From CAVSRC01 sp963730325 (GTDB lineage: Bacteria; Pseudomonadota; Alphaproteobacteria; Rhizobiales; Kaistiaceae), in assembly GCA_963730325.1 (NCBI GenBank), contig CAVSRC010000012.1, positions 124,001 through 188,000 of the forward strand: a stretch of DNA of 64,000 bases, read 5' to 3'. Below are positions 8,029 to 16,876 of the stretch, piece by piece (positions within the stretch are counted from its first letter, which is position 1; every line of letters starts with the position of its first letter). A program made the translations under genes and the position numbers. The notes under the pieces were generated by a model. That model was given only the letters and a program-made list of their open reading frames with translations, was not told where the DNA came from and did no database searches.

Positions 8029-9408
8029 TCATGCCGGGATCGTCACCACGACCCGGAGCCCGCCAAGCGGGCTGTCCGCCAGCGCAATGTCGCCGCCGTG
8101 GTTGCGGGCGATGTCGCGGGCAATCGGCAGGCCGAGGCCGGTGCCGCTCTCGTCGATGTTGCGCGCATTGTCGAGCCGGTAGAACGGCTTGAACACCGCC
8201 TCGCGCTCCTCCGGCGGAATGCCCGGCCCGTCGTCGTCGACGGTCACCGTCAACTGGCCCTCGGCGTGGCTGCCGGTCACCTCGATGCGCTTGCCGTGAC
8301 GGGCGGCGTTGCCCACCAGGTTGTCGATGCAGCGCTTGAACGCCTGCGGCCGCACCCGCACCATCGGGTCGCCGGCATAGGATACCTCGGTCGCGTGGCC
8401 GGCGAGGCGCGCCTGCTTGCCGGTCGCGTCGAGCATCTCGGCGATGTCGGCGGCCACGGTATCCTCGTCGCTGTCGCCGCGGGCGAAGGCGAGGTAGCCG
8501 TCGAGCATGCGGTTCATGTCGTCGACGTCCTTCTGCAGCTCATCGACGCCGGGCGATCCCTCGATCAGCGCCAGTTGCAGGCGGAAGCGGGTGAGCACGG
8601 TCCTGAGGTCGTGGCTGACGCCGGCGAGCATCGCCGTGCGCTGGTCGATCTGCCGCTCGACGCGCTCCTTCATGTGGTGGAAGGCGATGGTCGCCTGGCG
8701 CACCTCGCGGGCGCCACGCGGCGGGAAGCCGGGCACCGGGCGGCCCTTGCCGAAGGCGTCGACGGCGGCGGTCAGCCGCAGGATCGGGCGGATCTGGTTG
8801 CGCAGGAAGATGATGGCGATGGCGAGCAGGACCACCGAGGTCGCCACCATCCACCAGATGAAGATCAGCGAATTGGAGACGTAGGCCTGGGCGCGCGGCG
8901 CAAACACGCGCAGCACGTTGTGGTCGAGCTGGATGCGGATCTCGATCTGGCTCGAGCGGCCGATGGTGTCGAGCCAGAACGGCTTGCCGATCTTGCGGCC
9001 GATCTCCTGGCTGAGCACGCGGTCGAGCGGCGAGAAGAACGGCTTGGGGCCGACCGGCGGCAGCGGCTGGGCCGGCAACACGGCGATGTTGAGGCCCATG
9101 CGCTCGCCGGCGATGCGGGTGATGGTGGCGAAGTCCGCATCCTGCGGATAGCTGTCGAGAATGTCGACGATTGCCGCGATCTCGCCGACCACGGTGGAGG
9201 AGAGCTGGGCGGTGACCAGTTGCCAGTGGCGCTCCATGAAGACGAAGGCGACCAGCGCCTGAAGCAGCACGGTGGGCGCGATGATGATGATCAGCGCGCG
9301 GGCGAACAGGCCCTTGGGCAGGATCGCGTTGACCCATCGCGCCACGCGCCGCCAGCGCGCACGAAGTCCGCGCGTCGCGGGGGCGGGGGCGTCGACCGTC
9401 GTCGCCAT
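8029..9408 (-). CDS. EnvZ-like sensor histidine kinase
   Basis: 459-residue inner-membrane sensor. TM1 is about residues 36-57 and TM2 about 181-202, enclosing a periplasmic domain of roughly 120 residues. HAMP follows (RPILRLTAAVDAFGKG). The H-box is GVSHDLRTVLTRFRLQ with phospho-acceptor His266, where many EnvZ proteins have Pro in place of the Val after RT. The N-box is NLVGNAARHG. DDDGPGIP and GTGLGLPIARDI complete the ATP site. It sits directly downstream of its response regulator gene (16 bases). The set matches the petP-petR-kinase layout of Rhizobiales; the signal is unknown. Confidence 0.92.
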   Translation of the reverse strand: MATTVDAPAPATRGLRARWRRVARWVNAILPKGLFARALIIIIAPTVLLQALVAFVFMERHWQLVTAQLSSTVVGEIAAIVDILDSYPQDADFATITRIAGERMGLNIAVLPAQPLPPVGPKPFFSPLDRVLSQEIGRKIGKPFWLDTIGRSSQIEIRIQLDHNVLRVFAPRAQAYVSNSLIFIWWMVATSVVLLAIAIIFLRNQIRPILRLTAAVDAFGKGRPVPGFPPRGAREVRQATIAFHHMKERVERQIDQRTAMLAGVSHDLRTVLTRFRLQLALIEGSPGVDELQKDVDDMNRMLDGYLAFARGDSDEDTVAADIAEMLDATGKQARLAGHATEVSYAGDPMVRVRPQAFKRCIDNLVGNAARHGKRIEVTGSHAEGQLTVTVDDDGPGIPPEEREAVFKPFYRLDNARNIDESGTGLGLPIARDIARNHGGDIALADSPLGGLRVVVTIPA

Positions 9409-9425
9409 GGCGACCGGCTCCTCGC

Positions 9426-10169
9426 CTATCCGGTGATGGCCAGCCGATAGCCGATCCCGCGCACGGTCTGCAGATAGAGCGGGTTGGCCGGGTCGGCTTC
9501 GATCTTGCGGCGCAGGCGGTTGATCTGCACGTCGACGGTGCGCTCGCCGGCCGGGCCGCTGGTCACCATCAGCTTGTCGCGGCGCACCGTCTCGCCCGGC
9601 GTGGCGGCGAAGATCGCCAGGATCTGGCGCTCGCGCTCGGTCAGGTGGACCACCTCGCTGCCGCGCTTCAGCTCCAGCTTCTCGCGATGGAAGGTGAAGG
9701 GGCCGAAGCAGAGCTGCTCGATCAGCGGCCGGTCGGGCGGCGTCGCGCGCTTGAGGATGGCGTTGATCCGCAGCAGCAGCTCGCGCGGCTCGAAGGGCTT
9801 GGGCAGGTAATCGTCGGCGCCGCTCTCCAGCCCGGCGATGCGGCTTTCGATCTCGGAACGCGCGGTCAGCATCAGCACCGGCACGTCGCTCACCTCGCGC
9901 AGGCTGCGGGTCAGCGCCATGCCGTCCTCGCCCGGCATCATCACGTCGACGATGAGCAGGTCGAAGGCAAGGCCGGCGAGGTGGCGGCGCGCCTCCGCCG
10001 CGTTGCCGGCGATGGTGACGCGAAAGCCGCGATCGCCAAGATAGCGCGACAGCAGCGTGCGGATGCGGTTGTCGTCGTCGATGACCAGGATATGCGGCGC
10101 GTCGTCGGCGACCTGAGCGGCGGCCTCCGCGGCTGCCGGCGCTGTCGTGTCCATGGAGGCGTTGCCCAT
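9426..10169 (-). CDS. OmpR-family response regulator, PetR-like
   Basis: 247 residues. The receiver domain starts at HILVIDDDNRIRTLL, with phospho-acceptor Asp75 in LLIVDVMMPGEDG, the Thr in MLTARSE, and Lys in YLPKPFEPRELL. The C-terminal winged helix ends with RTVDVQINRLRRKIE and YLQTVRGIGYRL, typical of OmpR/PhoB. It begins 6 bases after the MarR gene stop and is followed by the EnvZ-like kinase. In Rhodobacter the MarR-OmpR pair petP-petR affects expression of cytochrome bc1; here no petABC is visible in the window, so the name is by order and similarity only. Confidence 0.92.
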   Translation of the reverse strand: MGNASMDTTAPAAAEAAAQVADDAPHILVIDDDNRIRTLLSRYLGDRGFRVTIAGNAAEARRHLAGLAFDLLIVDVMMPGEDGMALTRSLREVSDVPVLMLTARSEIESRIAGLESGADDYLPKPFEPRELLLRINAILKRATPPDRPLIEQLCFGPFTFHREKLELKRGSEVVHLTERERQILAIFAATPGETVRRDKLMVTSGPAGERTVDVQINRLRRKIEADPANPLYLQTVRGIGYRLAITG

Positions 10170-10175
10170 GCTGCC

Positions 10176-10718
10176 TCAGCGGTCGATGATGCGGGCGGCT
10201 TTCTCGCGCTCGCCGGGGTTGATCATCAGGCGCAGGAACCGCTGCGCGCCCTCGCGCTCAGCCGGCGTCAGCCGTTCCAGCGCCGCGGCGATGCGCTTCA
10301 CCTGCGGGTCGCGCAGGCGCGCGGCAAGCCCGCGCCCGGCCTCGGTCGGGTAGAGCAGGCGCTGGCGTCGGTCGACCGGCCCGGGGCGCTGCTCGATGAA
10401 GCCGGTATCGACGAGCTGCTTGAGTACGCGGCCGAGGCTCTGCTTGGTGATCCTGAGGATGTCGAGCAGGTCGGCGACGCGGATGCCGGGGTGGCGGTTG
10501 ACGAAATGGATGACGCGGTGGTGGGCGCGGCCGAAGCCGAGCGTGAGAAGGGCGGCGTCGGGGTCCGAGATGAAATCGCGATAGGCGAAATAGAGAAGCT
10601 CGACGAAAACGAGCTCGGGCTGGTCGGCGAGCGACACCGGCGTCACGATCGGCCGACGCTGGGCGCCCTTCGACCGTCGGGTCGGGCCATCGTCCGATTT
10701 GAAATTTACGTCAGCCAT
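10176..10718 (-). CDS. MarR-family transcriptional regulator, PetP-like
   Basis: 180 residues. The winged HTH is well marked: HPGIRVADLLDILRITKQSLGR (recognition helix), then LVDTGFIEQRPGPVDRRQRLLYPTEAGR, the basic wing. N- and C-terminal helices form the dimer interface. It is first in an operon with the response regulator and kinase and is divergent from ilvE. Its start codon abuts a promoter-like TTGACA on the other strand, so binding near its own start could also affect ilvE. The PetP assignment is from gene order. Confidence 0.88.
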   Translation of the reverse strand: MADVNFKSDDGPTRRSKGAQRRPIVTPVSLADQPELVFVELLYFAYRDFISDPDAALLTLGFGRAHHRVIHFVNRHPGIRVADLLDILRITKQSLGRVLKQLVDTGFIEQRPGPVDRRQRLLYPTEAGRGLAARLRDPQVKRIAAALERLTPAEREGAQRFLRLMINPGEREKAARIIDR

Positions 10719-10719
10719 G

Positions 10720-10748
10720 TTGACATATTTTCTGTCGATTGGTACTCA
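10720..10748 (+). promoter_or_regulatory. Candidate promoter for ilvE
   Basis: TTGACA (10720-10725), a 17-base spacer, then TACTCA (10743-10748). The -35 is perfect and the -10 weak. It lies two bases past the first base of the divergent MarR start codon and would give a leader of about 170 bases before ilvE, in which I see no convincing riboswitch or attenuator. Confidence 0.45.
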
Positions 10749-10927
10749 ATACGGGTCGCGGTCGGTTGATGCGACAGCGTTCGCCGTCCTGGCGAGCTGC
10801 CGCCAGCCGTTCCGCGGCACCATATCGGCGATTCCGACGTGACGCAAAGAACGTCACTGCCCTCGCCGACCGCCCGATCCAACGATTGCGAGGTGCCCCG
10901 CAGAGGGCCTCGCGGGAGGAAGACATT

Positions 10928-11827
10928 ATGGCTGTGCAGCCCTTCGATCAGCGCGACGGCGTCATCTGGATGGATGGCCAATACGTTCCGTGGGCCGACG
11001 CCAAGGTCCACGTGCTGACCCATGCGCTGCACTATGGCAGCGCCGTGTTCGAGGGCGAACGCGCCTATGGCGGGGTGATCTTCGAGCTCGACGCCCATTC
11101 CAGGCGCCTGCACGATTCGGCGAAGACGCTCGGCTTCGAGGTCCCCTATTCGGTCGAGACCATCAACAAGGCCTGCAACGAGCTGCTCGCCCGTCAGGGT
11201 CTCTCCGATGCCTATGTCCGCCCGATCGCCTATCGCGGCAGCGAGCAGATGGGCGTCGCGGCGCAGCAGACCAAGGTGCACGTCGCCATCGCGGTGTGGG
11301 AATGGCCGTCCTATTTCAAGCCGGAGGAACGGCTGAAGGGCATCCGCCTCGACATCGCCACCTACCGCCGGCCCGACCCGGCGACGGCGCCGGCCAAGGC
11401 GAAGGCGGTCGGCCTCTACATGATCTGCACCATCTCCAAGCACGCGGCGGAGGGCAAGGGCTATGCCGACGCGCTGATGCTCGACTGGCGCGGCCAGGTC
11501 GCCGAGGCGACGGGCGCCAACATCTTCTTCGTCAAGGACGGCGTCATCCACACGCCGACGCCGGATTGCTTCCTCGACGGCATCACCCGCCGCGCGGTCA
11601 TCGGGCTTGCCAAGAAGCGCGGTTACGAGGTGGTCGAGCGGGTCATCATGCCCGAGGAGATGGAAGGCTTCGAGCAGTGCTTCCTGACCGGCACGGCGGC
11701 GGAAGTGACGCCGGTGTCGGAGATCGGCCCCTACACGTTCACCGTCGGCGAGATCACCAGGACGCTGATGGAAGACTATGACACGCTGGTCCGGCCCAAG
11801 CAGGCGGCGATGGCCGCCAACGGGTAG
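10928..11827 (+). CDS. ilvE: Branched-chain amino acid aminotransferase
   Basis: PLP fold-type IV transaminase for Leu, Ile and Val, 299 residues. The start is MAVQPFDQRDGVIWMDG. HVLTHALHYGSAVFEGERAY is the IlvE N-terminal hallmark. The PLP lysine lies in CTISKHAAEGKGYADAL, and EATGANIFFVKDG plus LTGTAAEVTPV form the cofactor and substrate loops. GGGAGGAAG upstream of the ATG supports the start. It probably forms its own unit, preceded by a long leader; the TIR-domain gene starts less than 100 bases downstream. Confidence 0.97.
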   Translation: MAVQPFDQRDGVIWMDGQYVPWADAKVHVLTHALHYGSAVFEGERAYGGVIFELDAHSRRLHDSAKTLGFEVPYSVETINKACNELLARQGLSDAYVRPIAYRGSEQMGVAAQQTKVHVAIAVWEWPSYFKPEERLKGIRLDIATYRRPDPATAPAKAKAVGLYMICTISKHAAEGKGYADALMLDWRGQVAEATGANIFFVKDGVIHTPTPDCFLDGITRRAVIGLAKKRGYEVVERVIMPEEMEGFEQCFLTGTAAEVTPVSEIGPYTFTVGEITRTLMEDYDTLVRPKQAAMAANG

Positions 11828-11919
11828 GGGGTTCTCCACGCGGGCGCAGCGCCTTGTGCGCTGTGCGCGCAGCGGCCAAGATGTTCGTGCCCAGGATGCC
11901 TGTTGGGTGGGGGCTGGCC

Positions 11920-14661
11920 GTGGCGGACATCTTCATCAGCTATACATCCAGCGATCGCGAGTGGGCGTTCTGGATCGCGCGCGAGCTGGAATCGCTGGGT
12001 CATACGCCGCACATCCACGAATGGGAGATCAAAGGCGGCGACGACATCTACGCCTGGATGGAGAGCCGCCACGACGCCGCCGATCACGTGCTGTGCGTCG
12101 TCTCCGACGATTACCTGAAGGCGCCCTATTCGACACTGGAGCGCAACGCGGCCCTGTGGCAGGCGGCCGCCAGGCGGCCGGGCTTCGTGCTCTTGGTCGC
12201 GGTGGAGCCGTGCCGCTTGCCCACCCTTGCCGATCATATCCGGCGCTGCGAGCTCTACGGCGTGCCCGAGGACGTGGCGCGCCGCCGTCTGGGCGAATTC
12301 ATGCAGAAACGCGAGGCGCCCGCGGCCGCGGCGTTTCCCGGCAAGGTCTTCGCCGTCTCCAACATCCCCGTGCGCGTGCCGATGCACTTCCTCGGCCGCG
12401 ACGACTCGCTGGCGGCAATCGAATCGGCTCTCAACCGCTACGAGGGGCGCGTCGCCATTACGGCGCTGCACGGGCTGCGTGGCGTCGGCAAGACGACGCT
12501 TGCTGCGGCCTATGCCGAGCGCCATCGCAACGACTATCGGGCCACCTGGTGGGTGAGGGCGCAGACGGCGCCCGAGATGCGCGCCGATCTGGTTGCGCTC
12601 GGCGTTCGTCTCGGCTGGGTGGCGGCCGACGAGAAGGAGGAGCCGGGCTTCGCCGCGGTCATGGAGCGGCTGCGCCATGAGGGCGACGGTGTGCTGCTCA
12701 TCTACGATAATGCCATCGATGCCGATGCGCTCAAGCCCTACCTGCCGCCGGGCGGTGAGACGCGGGTGCTGGTTACCTCCAATGCGCATACCTGGCGCGG
12801 TCTGGCGGCGCCCGTCGAGATCAGGCTATGGCCGAAGGAGATCGGGGCCGACTACCTGATCGCGCGCACCAGCCGCGAAGACGAGCGAAGCGCTGCGGCG
12901 GAATTGTCCGAGGCGTTGGGCGGCCTGCCGCTGGCCCATGAACAGGCCGCCGCCTATTGCGAACGGCTTGAAGTCTCGCTCGCCGAATACCGGCAGCGCT
13001 TCGTCGCTTCGCCGGCACGCTTCCTCGACGACGGCCGCGATGTGCCGAGCGACTATCATGACGGCCTCACCGTGGCGCGTACGTTCGCATTGGCCATCGA
13101 GCAGGCGGCCAGGCTTCACTTGGCCGCGGAACCGATGATTAGGCTGGTGAGCTTTCTGGCGGCCGAACCAATTCCGCTCTTCTTCCTTGCCGAGCGGCGG
13201 CGCCAGCTCGGCGAGCCGCTGGCTTCGATCCTGGCCGACGACGGTCTCGATGAGGCCGTGGCGGCGCTACGCGCCTTTGCTCTGGTCGACCGCGAGACGA
13301 TCCCCGACGAACGCGACGCAGCCGTCACCACGCAATGCATCCGCCTCCATCGACTGGTCCGTCAGGTCGCCATGGCGCGGGCGAGCGCGGAAGAGGGGGC
13401 GGCCTCGCGGGACGTGCTTATCAAGGCGATGGCGGCGATCTATCCGAGCCGTGTGGGCATGAAGCCCGATCAGTGGCCGCGCGTGCGGCGGCTCAATCCG
13501 CATATTCTGGCGCTGGTCGGCCCCGATGTTGCGCCACCGGCCGGAAGCGAGCCGCTGGCGGCCGACCTGCTCGACGCTGTCGGCGAATACGAGGATTCGG
13601 TGCCGGCCGCGCGCGATCACGCCCGGCGGCTGCATCAGCGCGGCCTGGAGCTGCGCGAGAGCGTGCTCGGGCCCGATCACCCGGCGACGGCGGAGAGCCT
13701 TAACAACCTCGCCATTCTGCTCAAGCATCAGGGCGATTATGCCGAGGCGCGCCGTCTCTACGAGCGCGCGGTTGCCACCTATGAACGCAGGTTCGGGCCG
13801 AACCATCCGGATACGGCGACCGCTCTGGGCAATCTCGCTCTGCTCTTGCAGACCGAGGGTGCGTTCGGCGAGGCGCGGCCGTTGTTCGAGCGGGCGCTTG
13901 CCATCTCGGAGAAGGCGAGTGGCCGCGACAGCCTGCAGACGGCCACCGCGCTAGGCAATCTCGCGCGCCTGCTTCAGGTGAGCGGCGAAGACGCGCGGGC
14001 GCTTCAGCTCAATGAGCGCACGCTTGCCATCTTCAAGGCAAAGCTCGGCGCCGATCACCCGGCCACGGCATCGGCAATGGCCGCGCTCGGCAACGCCATG
14101 CGGGCGGAGAACGGGCGTAGCGATGGGCGGGCGCTGCAGGAGCAGGCGCTTGCCGTTCACGAGGCCGCATTGGGCCCCGATCATCCGCGCGTGGCGGTAA
14201 CCCTTGCCGAGCTTGCCCAGACGCTGCGCCTGCAAGGCGACAACGCGGCGGCGCGCACCGTGCTGGAGAGGGCCCTGTCGATCCGCGAGAAGGCGCTCGG
14301 GCCGAGCCACCCGGACACGGCAATGAGCCTGGGGGCGCTGGGCAGCGTTCTGTACGACCTCGGCGAGGCCAAGAAGGCAGAGGATCTGCTCCGTCGGGCA
14401 ATCGCCATCGATGAGAGCCGGTTCGGTGCGGAGCACCTGTTCACGCAACGCATGAAGGCAAACCTTGCGCGGCTGCTGCTCAAGAGCCGTCGTGCGGAGG
14501 AAGCCACCAGTCTCGCCGAGGGCGCTCTCGCTGCCCATGTCGCGGTGCTCGGGCCGGCACATCGCTGGACGAAGGAGGTCGCCGAACTGGCGGCGCGAGC
14601 GCATGAGGCGGCCGGGCGCGCCGGCGAAGCGCAGTCGTTGCGGCGACGTTTCGCAGTCTGA
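11920..14661 (+). CDS. TIR - NB-ARC (STAND NTPase) - tetratricopeptide repeat protein
   Basis: About 913 residues from the GTG at 11920 (VADIFISY, the usual start of TIR proteins); ATGs at 11854, 11881 and 11896 are alternatives. Numbers below count from 11854. TIR domain about 24-150: DIFISYTSSDREWAFW, and SDDYLKAPYSTLERNA with Glu97 at the place of the catalytic Glu in TIR NADases. NB-ARC about 175-420: Walker A GLRGVGKTT, Walker B-like VLLIYDN, sensor RVLVTSN, and GLPLAHEQAA, the GLPL motif of plant and animal NLR-type ATPases. A winged-helix-like segment is followed from about 590 to 930 by about seven kinesin-light-chain-type TPRs with the LGPDHP spacer. By family knowledge such proteins sense a ligand through the repeats, oligomerise and activate the TIR effector. 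Related actinobacterial FxsT proteins share the order, but no FxSxx peptide gene is seen here. Codon use is like its neighbours. Confidence 0.9.
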   Translation: MADIFISYTSSDREWAFWIARELESLGHTPHIHEWEIKGGDDIYAWMESRHDAADHVLCVVSDDYLKAPYSTLERNAALWQAAARRPGFVLLVAVEPCRLPTLADHIRRCELYGVPEDVARRRLGEFMQKREAPAAAAFPGKVFAVSNIPVRVPMHFLGRDDSLAAIESALNRYEGRVAITALHGLRGVGKTTLAAAYAERHRNDYRATWWVRAQTAPEMRADLVALGVRLGWVAADEKEEPGFAAVMERLRHEGDGVLLIYDNAIDADALKPYLPPGGETRVLVTSNAHTWRGLAAPVEIRLWPKEIGADYLIARTSREDERSAAAELSEALGGLPLAHEQAAAYCERLEVSLAEYRQRFVASPARFLDDGRDVPSDYHDGLTVARTFALAIEQAARLHLAAEPMIRLVSFLAAEPIPLFFLAERRRQLGEPLASILADDGLDEAVAALRAFALVDRETIPDERDAAVTTQCIRLHRLVRQVAMARASAEEGAASRDVLIKAMAAIYPSRVGMKPDQWPRVRRLNPHILALVGPDVAPPAGSEPLAADLLDAVGEYEDSVPAARDHARRLHQRGLELRESVLGPDHPATAESLNNLAILLKHQGDYAEARRLYERAVATYERRFGPNHPDTATALGNLALLLQTEGAFGEARPLFERALAISEKASGRDSLQTATALGNLARLLQVSGEDARALQLNERTLAIFKAKLGADHPATASAMAALGNAMRAENGRSDGRALQEQALAVHEAALGPDHPRVAVTLAELAQTLRLQGDNAAARTVLERALSIREKALGPSHPDTAMSLGALGSVLYDLGEAKKAEDLLRRAIAIDESRFGAEHLFTQRMKANLARLLLKSRRAEEATSLAEGALAAHVAVLGPAHRWTKEVAELAARAHEAAGRAGEAQSLRRRFAV

Positions 14662-14696
14662 CGGAGCGTGCAAAGCCGCCTCCTGTCGCCCCCAAC

Positions 14697-14722
14697 AAAA
14701 AAGCCGCCGGTCTCCCGGCGGC
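14697..14722 (-). terminator. Rho-independent terminator of the cold-shock gene
   Basis: Read on the minus strand: GCCGCCGG stem, GAGA loop, CCGGCGGC, then a run of six T. It lies 47 bases past the csp stop codon. It also lies 36 bases after the TIR gene stop on the other strand, where the A-run side would not terminate well. Confidence 0.88.
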
Positions 14723-14768
14723 TATCAGAAGTTTCCGAGCGGCGCCTGCGGGTCGCCGACGGAATTGG

Positions 14769-14984
14769 CTAGGCGACAATCTGCAGATCGACTGCCTTTG
14801 GCCCTTTGCCTCTCTCGTCCGGCTCGGTGTCGAAGGATACCTTCATGCCGTCCGTCAGAGGGCCAATGCCGGAACGCTCCACTGCAGTGACGTGAACGAA
14901 CACGTCCTTGCCGCCGCCGTCCGGCGTAATGAAGCCGTACCCCTTAGAGGCGTTGAAGAATTTGACGGTGCCATTCTGGCGCAT
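14769..14984 (-). CDS. CspA-family cold-shock protein
   Basis: 71-residue single cold-shock domain. RNP1 is KGYGFITP and RNP2 is VFVHVTAV; the protein starts MRQNGTVKFFNASKG. It binds single-stranded RNA or DNA and melts structure. The ATG at 14984 has AAAGG upstream; a GTG codon directly before it is the alternative start. The upstream 150 or so bases on the minus strand are non-coding and may be the long leader usual for csp genes. A clear terminator follows. Confidence 0.95.
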   Translation of the reverse strand: MRQNGTVKFFNASKGYGFITPDGGGKDVFVHVTAVERSGIGPLTDGMKVSFDTEPDERGKGPKAVDLQIVA

Positions 14985-15244
14985 CACATGACCTTTTCAG
15001 TTCAGTCTCCCGGATGCGGTCGCGGCCCGGTTCAGCGAGGATCACTCGCCGGGCCGGGCGTTGCCCACGCGCAAACTATGATCCAGCAAGGGCAAGAAGA
15101 CAACGGTTGCACTTGCCGCAACCTCAGCCGGCAAGCGCAAGTATTTGAATGGAAACGATAATTAGCCGGCGAGATGCCCCCGGCAGATAGGGCGCGGCGG
15201 TGCCGCGCTGGTCTGCCGGGGAGCGTCTGGTGTGTTTGTTGGTG

Positions 15245-16522
15245 TTACTTGCCAGTCTTCAGCTTGCCCATCTGAATAAACTGCATGACCGCCTTCTCGA
15301 AGTATGGCTCGGTGATGCCGCGCCGTACCTTGCCCATGAAGTACTTCTCGAACGCGACCTTGGCGAGGTGCACCCACTTGCCCTGCGATGCCCAGTTGAC
15401 GTTGCGGGGCGGGTTCTGCGGCTGGGCGATGAAGGCGACGCCGGTATCGCCGAAATCGGCGAGGCAGATGGCGTTCCAGGTCGCCTCGTGCGAGGCGTCC
15501 TTGCCGGCGAGCACGTCGCGGATGTTGAGCGCGGTTGCCGTCACCATGCTCTCGATCATGTAGCCGGTCTTGGGAACGCCCACCGGCACCGGCGTCGGCT
15601 CGTAGGGCGGAATGGCGATGCACACGCCGATGCCGTAGATGTTGGGATATTTCGGGTTGCGCTGGTGGTGGTCGACGATGACGAAGCCGCGCGGGTTGAC
15701 CAGCCCCTCGATGCCGCGCACCGCCGGGATGCCGCGGAAGGCCGGCAGCATCATGGAGTGCTTGTAGGCCACCTCGTGCTTCTTCTTCTCGCTGCCGTCG
15801 TCGTTGAGTTCGAGCACATGGGCCTTGCCGTCCTCGAACTTCTCCACCTTGGCGTTGGTGATCCACTTGATGGTGCGCTCGCGCATCGCGCTTTCCATCA
15901 AGCCCTTGGTGTCGCCGACGCCACCGAGGCCGAGGTGGCCGATATAGGGCTCGGAGGTGACGAAGGTCATGGGCACCTTGTCGCGAATCCGCCGCTGGCG
16001 CAGGTCGGTGTCCATAATCATGGCGAATTCGTAAGCCGGGCCGAAGCAGGAGGCGCCCTGCACGGCGCCGACGAGGATCGGGCCGGGGTCGGCGCAGAAT
16101 TTCTCCCAGGCGTCCGAGCTCTTGGCGGCGTGATCGACGTCGCACACCGAGGTCGTGTTCTTGTCGGGCCCGAAGCCCTCGATCTCGTCGAAGGCGAGTT
16201 CGGGGCCGGTGGCGATGACCAGATAGTCGTAGGCTATTTGTTCGCCGTTCGACAGCTCGACGTGGTTCTCTTCGGGCACCACCTTCTCGGCCGCGGCATG
16301 GACGAAGTCCACCTTGTTGCGCGGCAGCACCGCGGCCAGGTCGATCGTGGTCTGCGCCTTCGTCCGCCATTTCACCGCCACCCACGGATTGGACGGGGTG
16401 AACTGGAAGAAAGGCGACTTGGAAACGACCGTTACCTTGTGGGCACGGTCGAGATTGGCACGCAGTTCATAGGCGGCAGAAATGCCGCCTATGCCGCCGC
16501 CGAGAACGACGATGTGCGACAT
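15245..16522 (-). CDS. sqr: Sulfide:quinone oxidoreductase
   Basis: 425-residue flavoprotein of the disulfide-reductase superfamily that oxidises sulfide at the membrane face and passes electrons to quinone. The FAD motif is VVLGGGIGGISAAYEL. Three cysteines at 127, 159 (GASCFGPAYEF) and 353 (AICLADFGDTG) lie close to the catalytic Cys128, Cys160 and Cys356 of the Acidithiobacillus enzyme. KTGYMIESM and the amphipathic C-terminus, which ends in Lys-rich residues, also fit. The start has GGGAGGTCCC upstream. It is divergent from the hydrolase gene. I am fairly sure of SQR over a general NADH dehydrogenase. Confidence 0.9.
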   Translation of the reverse strand: MSHIVVLGGGIGGISAAYELRANLDRAHKVTVVSKSPFFQFTPSNPWVAVKWRTKAQTTIDLAAVLPRNKVDFVHAAAEKVVPEENHVELSNGEQIAYDYLVIATGPELAFDEIEGFGPDKNTTSVCDVDHAAKSSDAWEKFCADPGPILVGAVQGASCFGPAYEFAMIMDTDLRQRRIRDKVPMTFVTSEPYIGHLGLGGVGDTKGLMESAMRERTIKWITNAKVEKFEDGKAHVLELNDDGSEKKKHEVAYKHSMMLPAFRGIPAVRGIEGLVNPRGFVIVDHHQRNPKYPNIYGIGVCIAIPPYEPTPVPVGVPKTGYMIESMVTATALNIRDVLAGKDASHEATWNAICLADFGDTGVAFIAQPQNPPRNVNWASQGKWVHLAKVAFEKYFMGKVRRGITEPYFEKAVMQFIQMGKLKTGK

Positions 16523-16876
16523 GCTTATGGGACCTCCCTGGTTTTCCTATTCCCCATACATACAATTTTTTGCATGTATTGGAACCCCCGGTGCTGCGCC
16601 GGCCCGGGAATCGAGATCTTCGGCCGGCAAAGCCAATGCTCTTGCTATCGTTCCGGGGCCAACCGCTCCCCGCCCCGGCACCCGACTCTCTCTTATATGC
16701 GCGCCCGACCATGCCCACTGATGAGGGCGGGCGGCATTGAGCCACGACAATAGCCGATCGGAGAGGGGGTGAACACGAAGTCGTGAGCGGCGCATTGGAC
16801 CGGCCGCCTTCTGGTGTTCACGACCCGCCAGTAGAAGCAATCGTGTGAGCCGGATCAAAGCCAATGGAGGACGACG
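16523..16876. other. Divergent intergenic region, sqr / dienelactone hydrolase
   Basis: 354 bases with no gene. It must hold both promoters. An imperfect inverted repeat (ATACATAC, 7 bases, GCATGTAT; 16556-16578) lies 34 bases upstream of the sqr start in an AT-rich patch and is a candidate operator or promoter. GGAGGA precedes the hydrolase ATG. Nothing else is recognisable. Confidence 0.5.

Noticed and set aside
9426..10718. Calling the MarR-response regulator pair petP-petR outright
   Set aside because: No petABC genes are in the window to test it; I give it only as 'PetP/PetR-like' based on order and motifs.
10755..10927. ilvE leader as attenuator or riboswitch
   Set aside because: No leader peptide rich in Leu/Ile/Val codons and no terminator/antiterminator pair was found; merely a long leader.
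11854..14661. Assigning the TIR protein to an FxSxx-COOH (FxsT) system
   Set aside because: The domain order fits, but no short FxSxx peptide or radical SAM/FxsB gene is nearby, so a standalone immune-type protein is the safer call.
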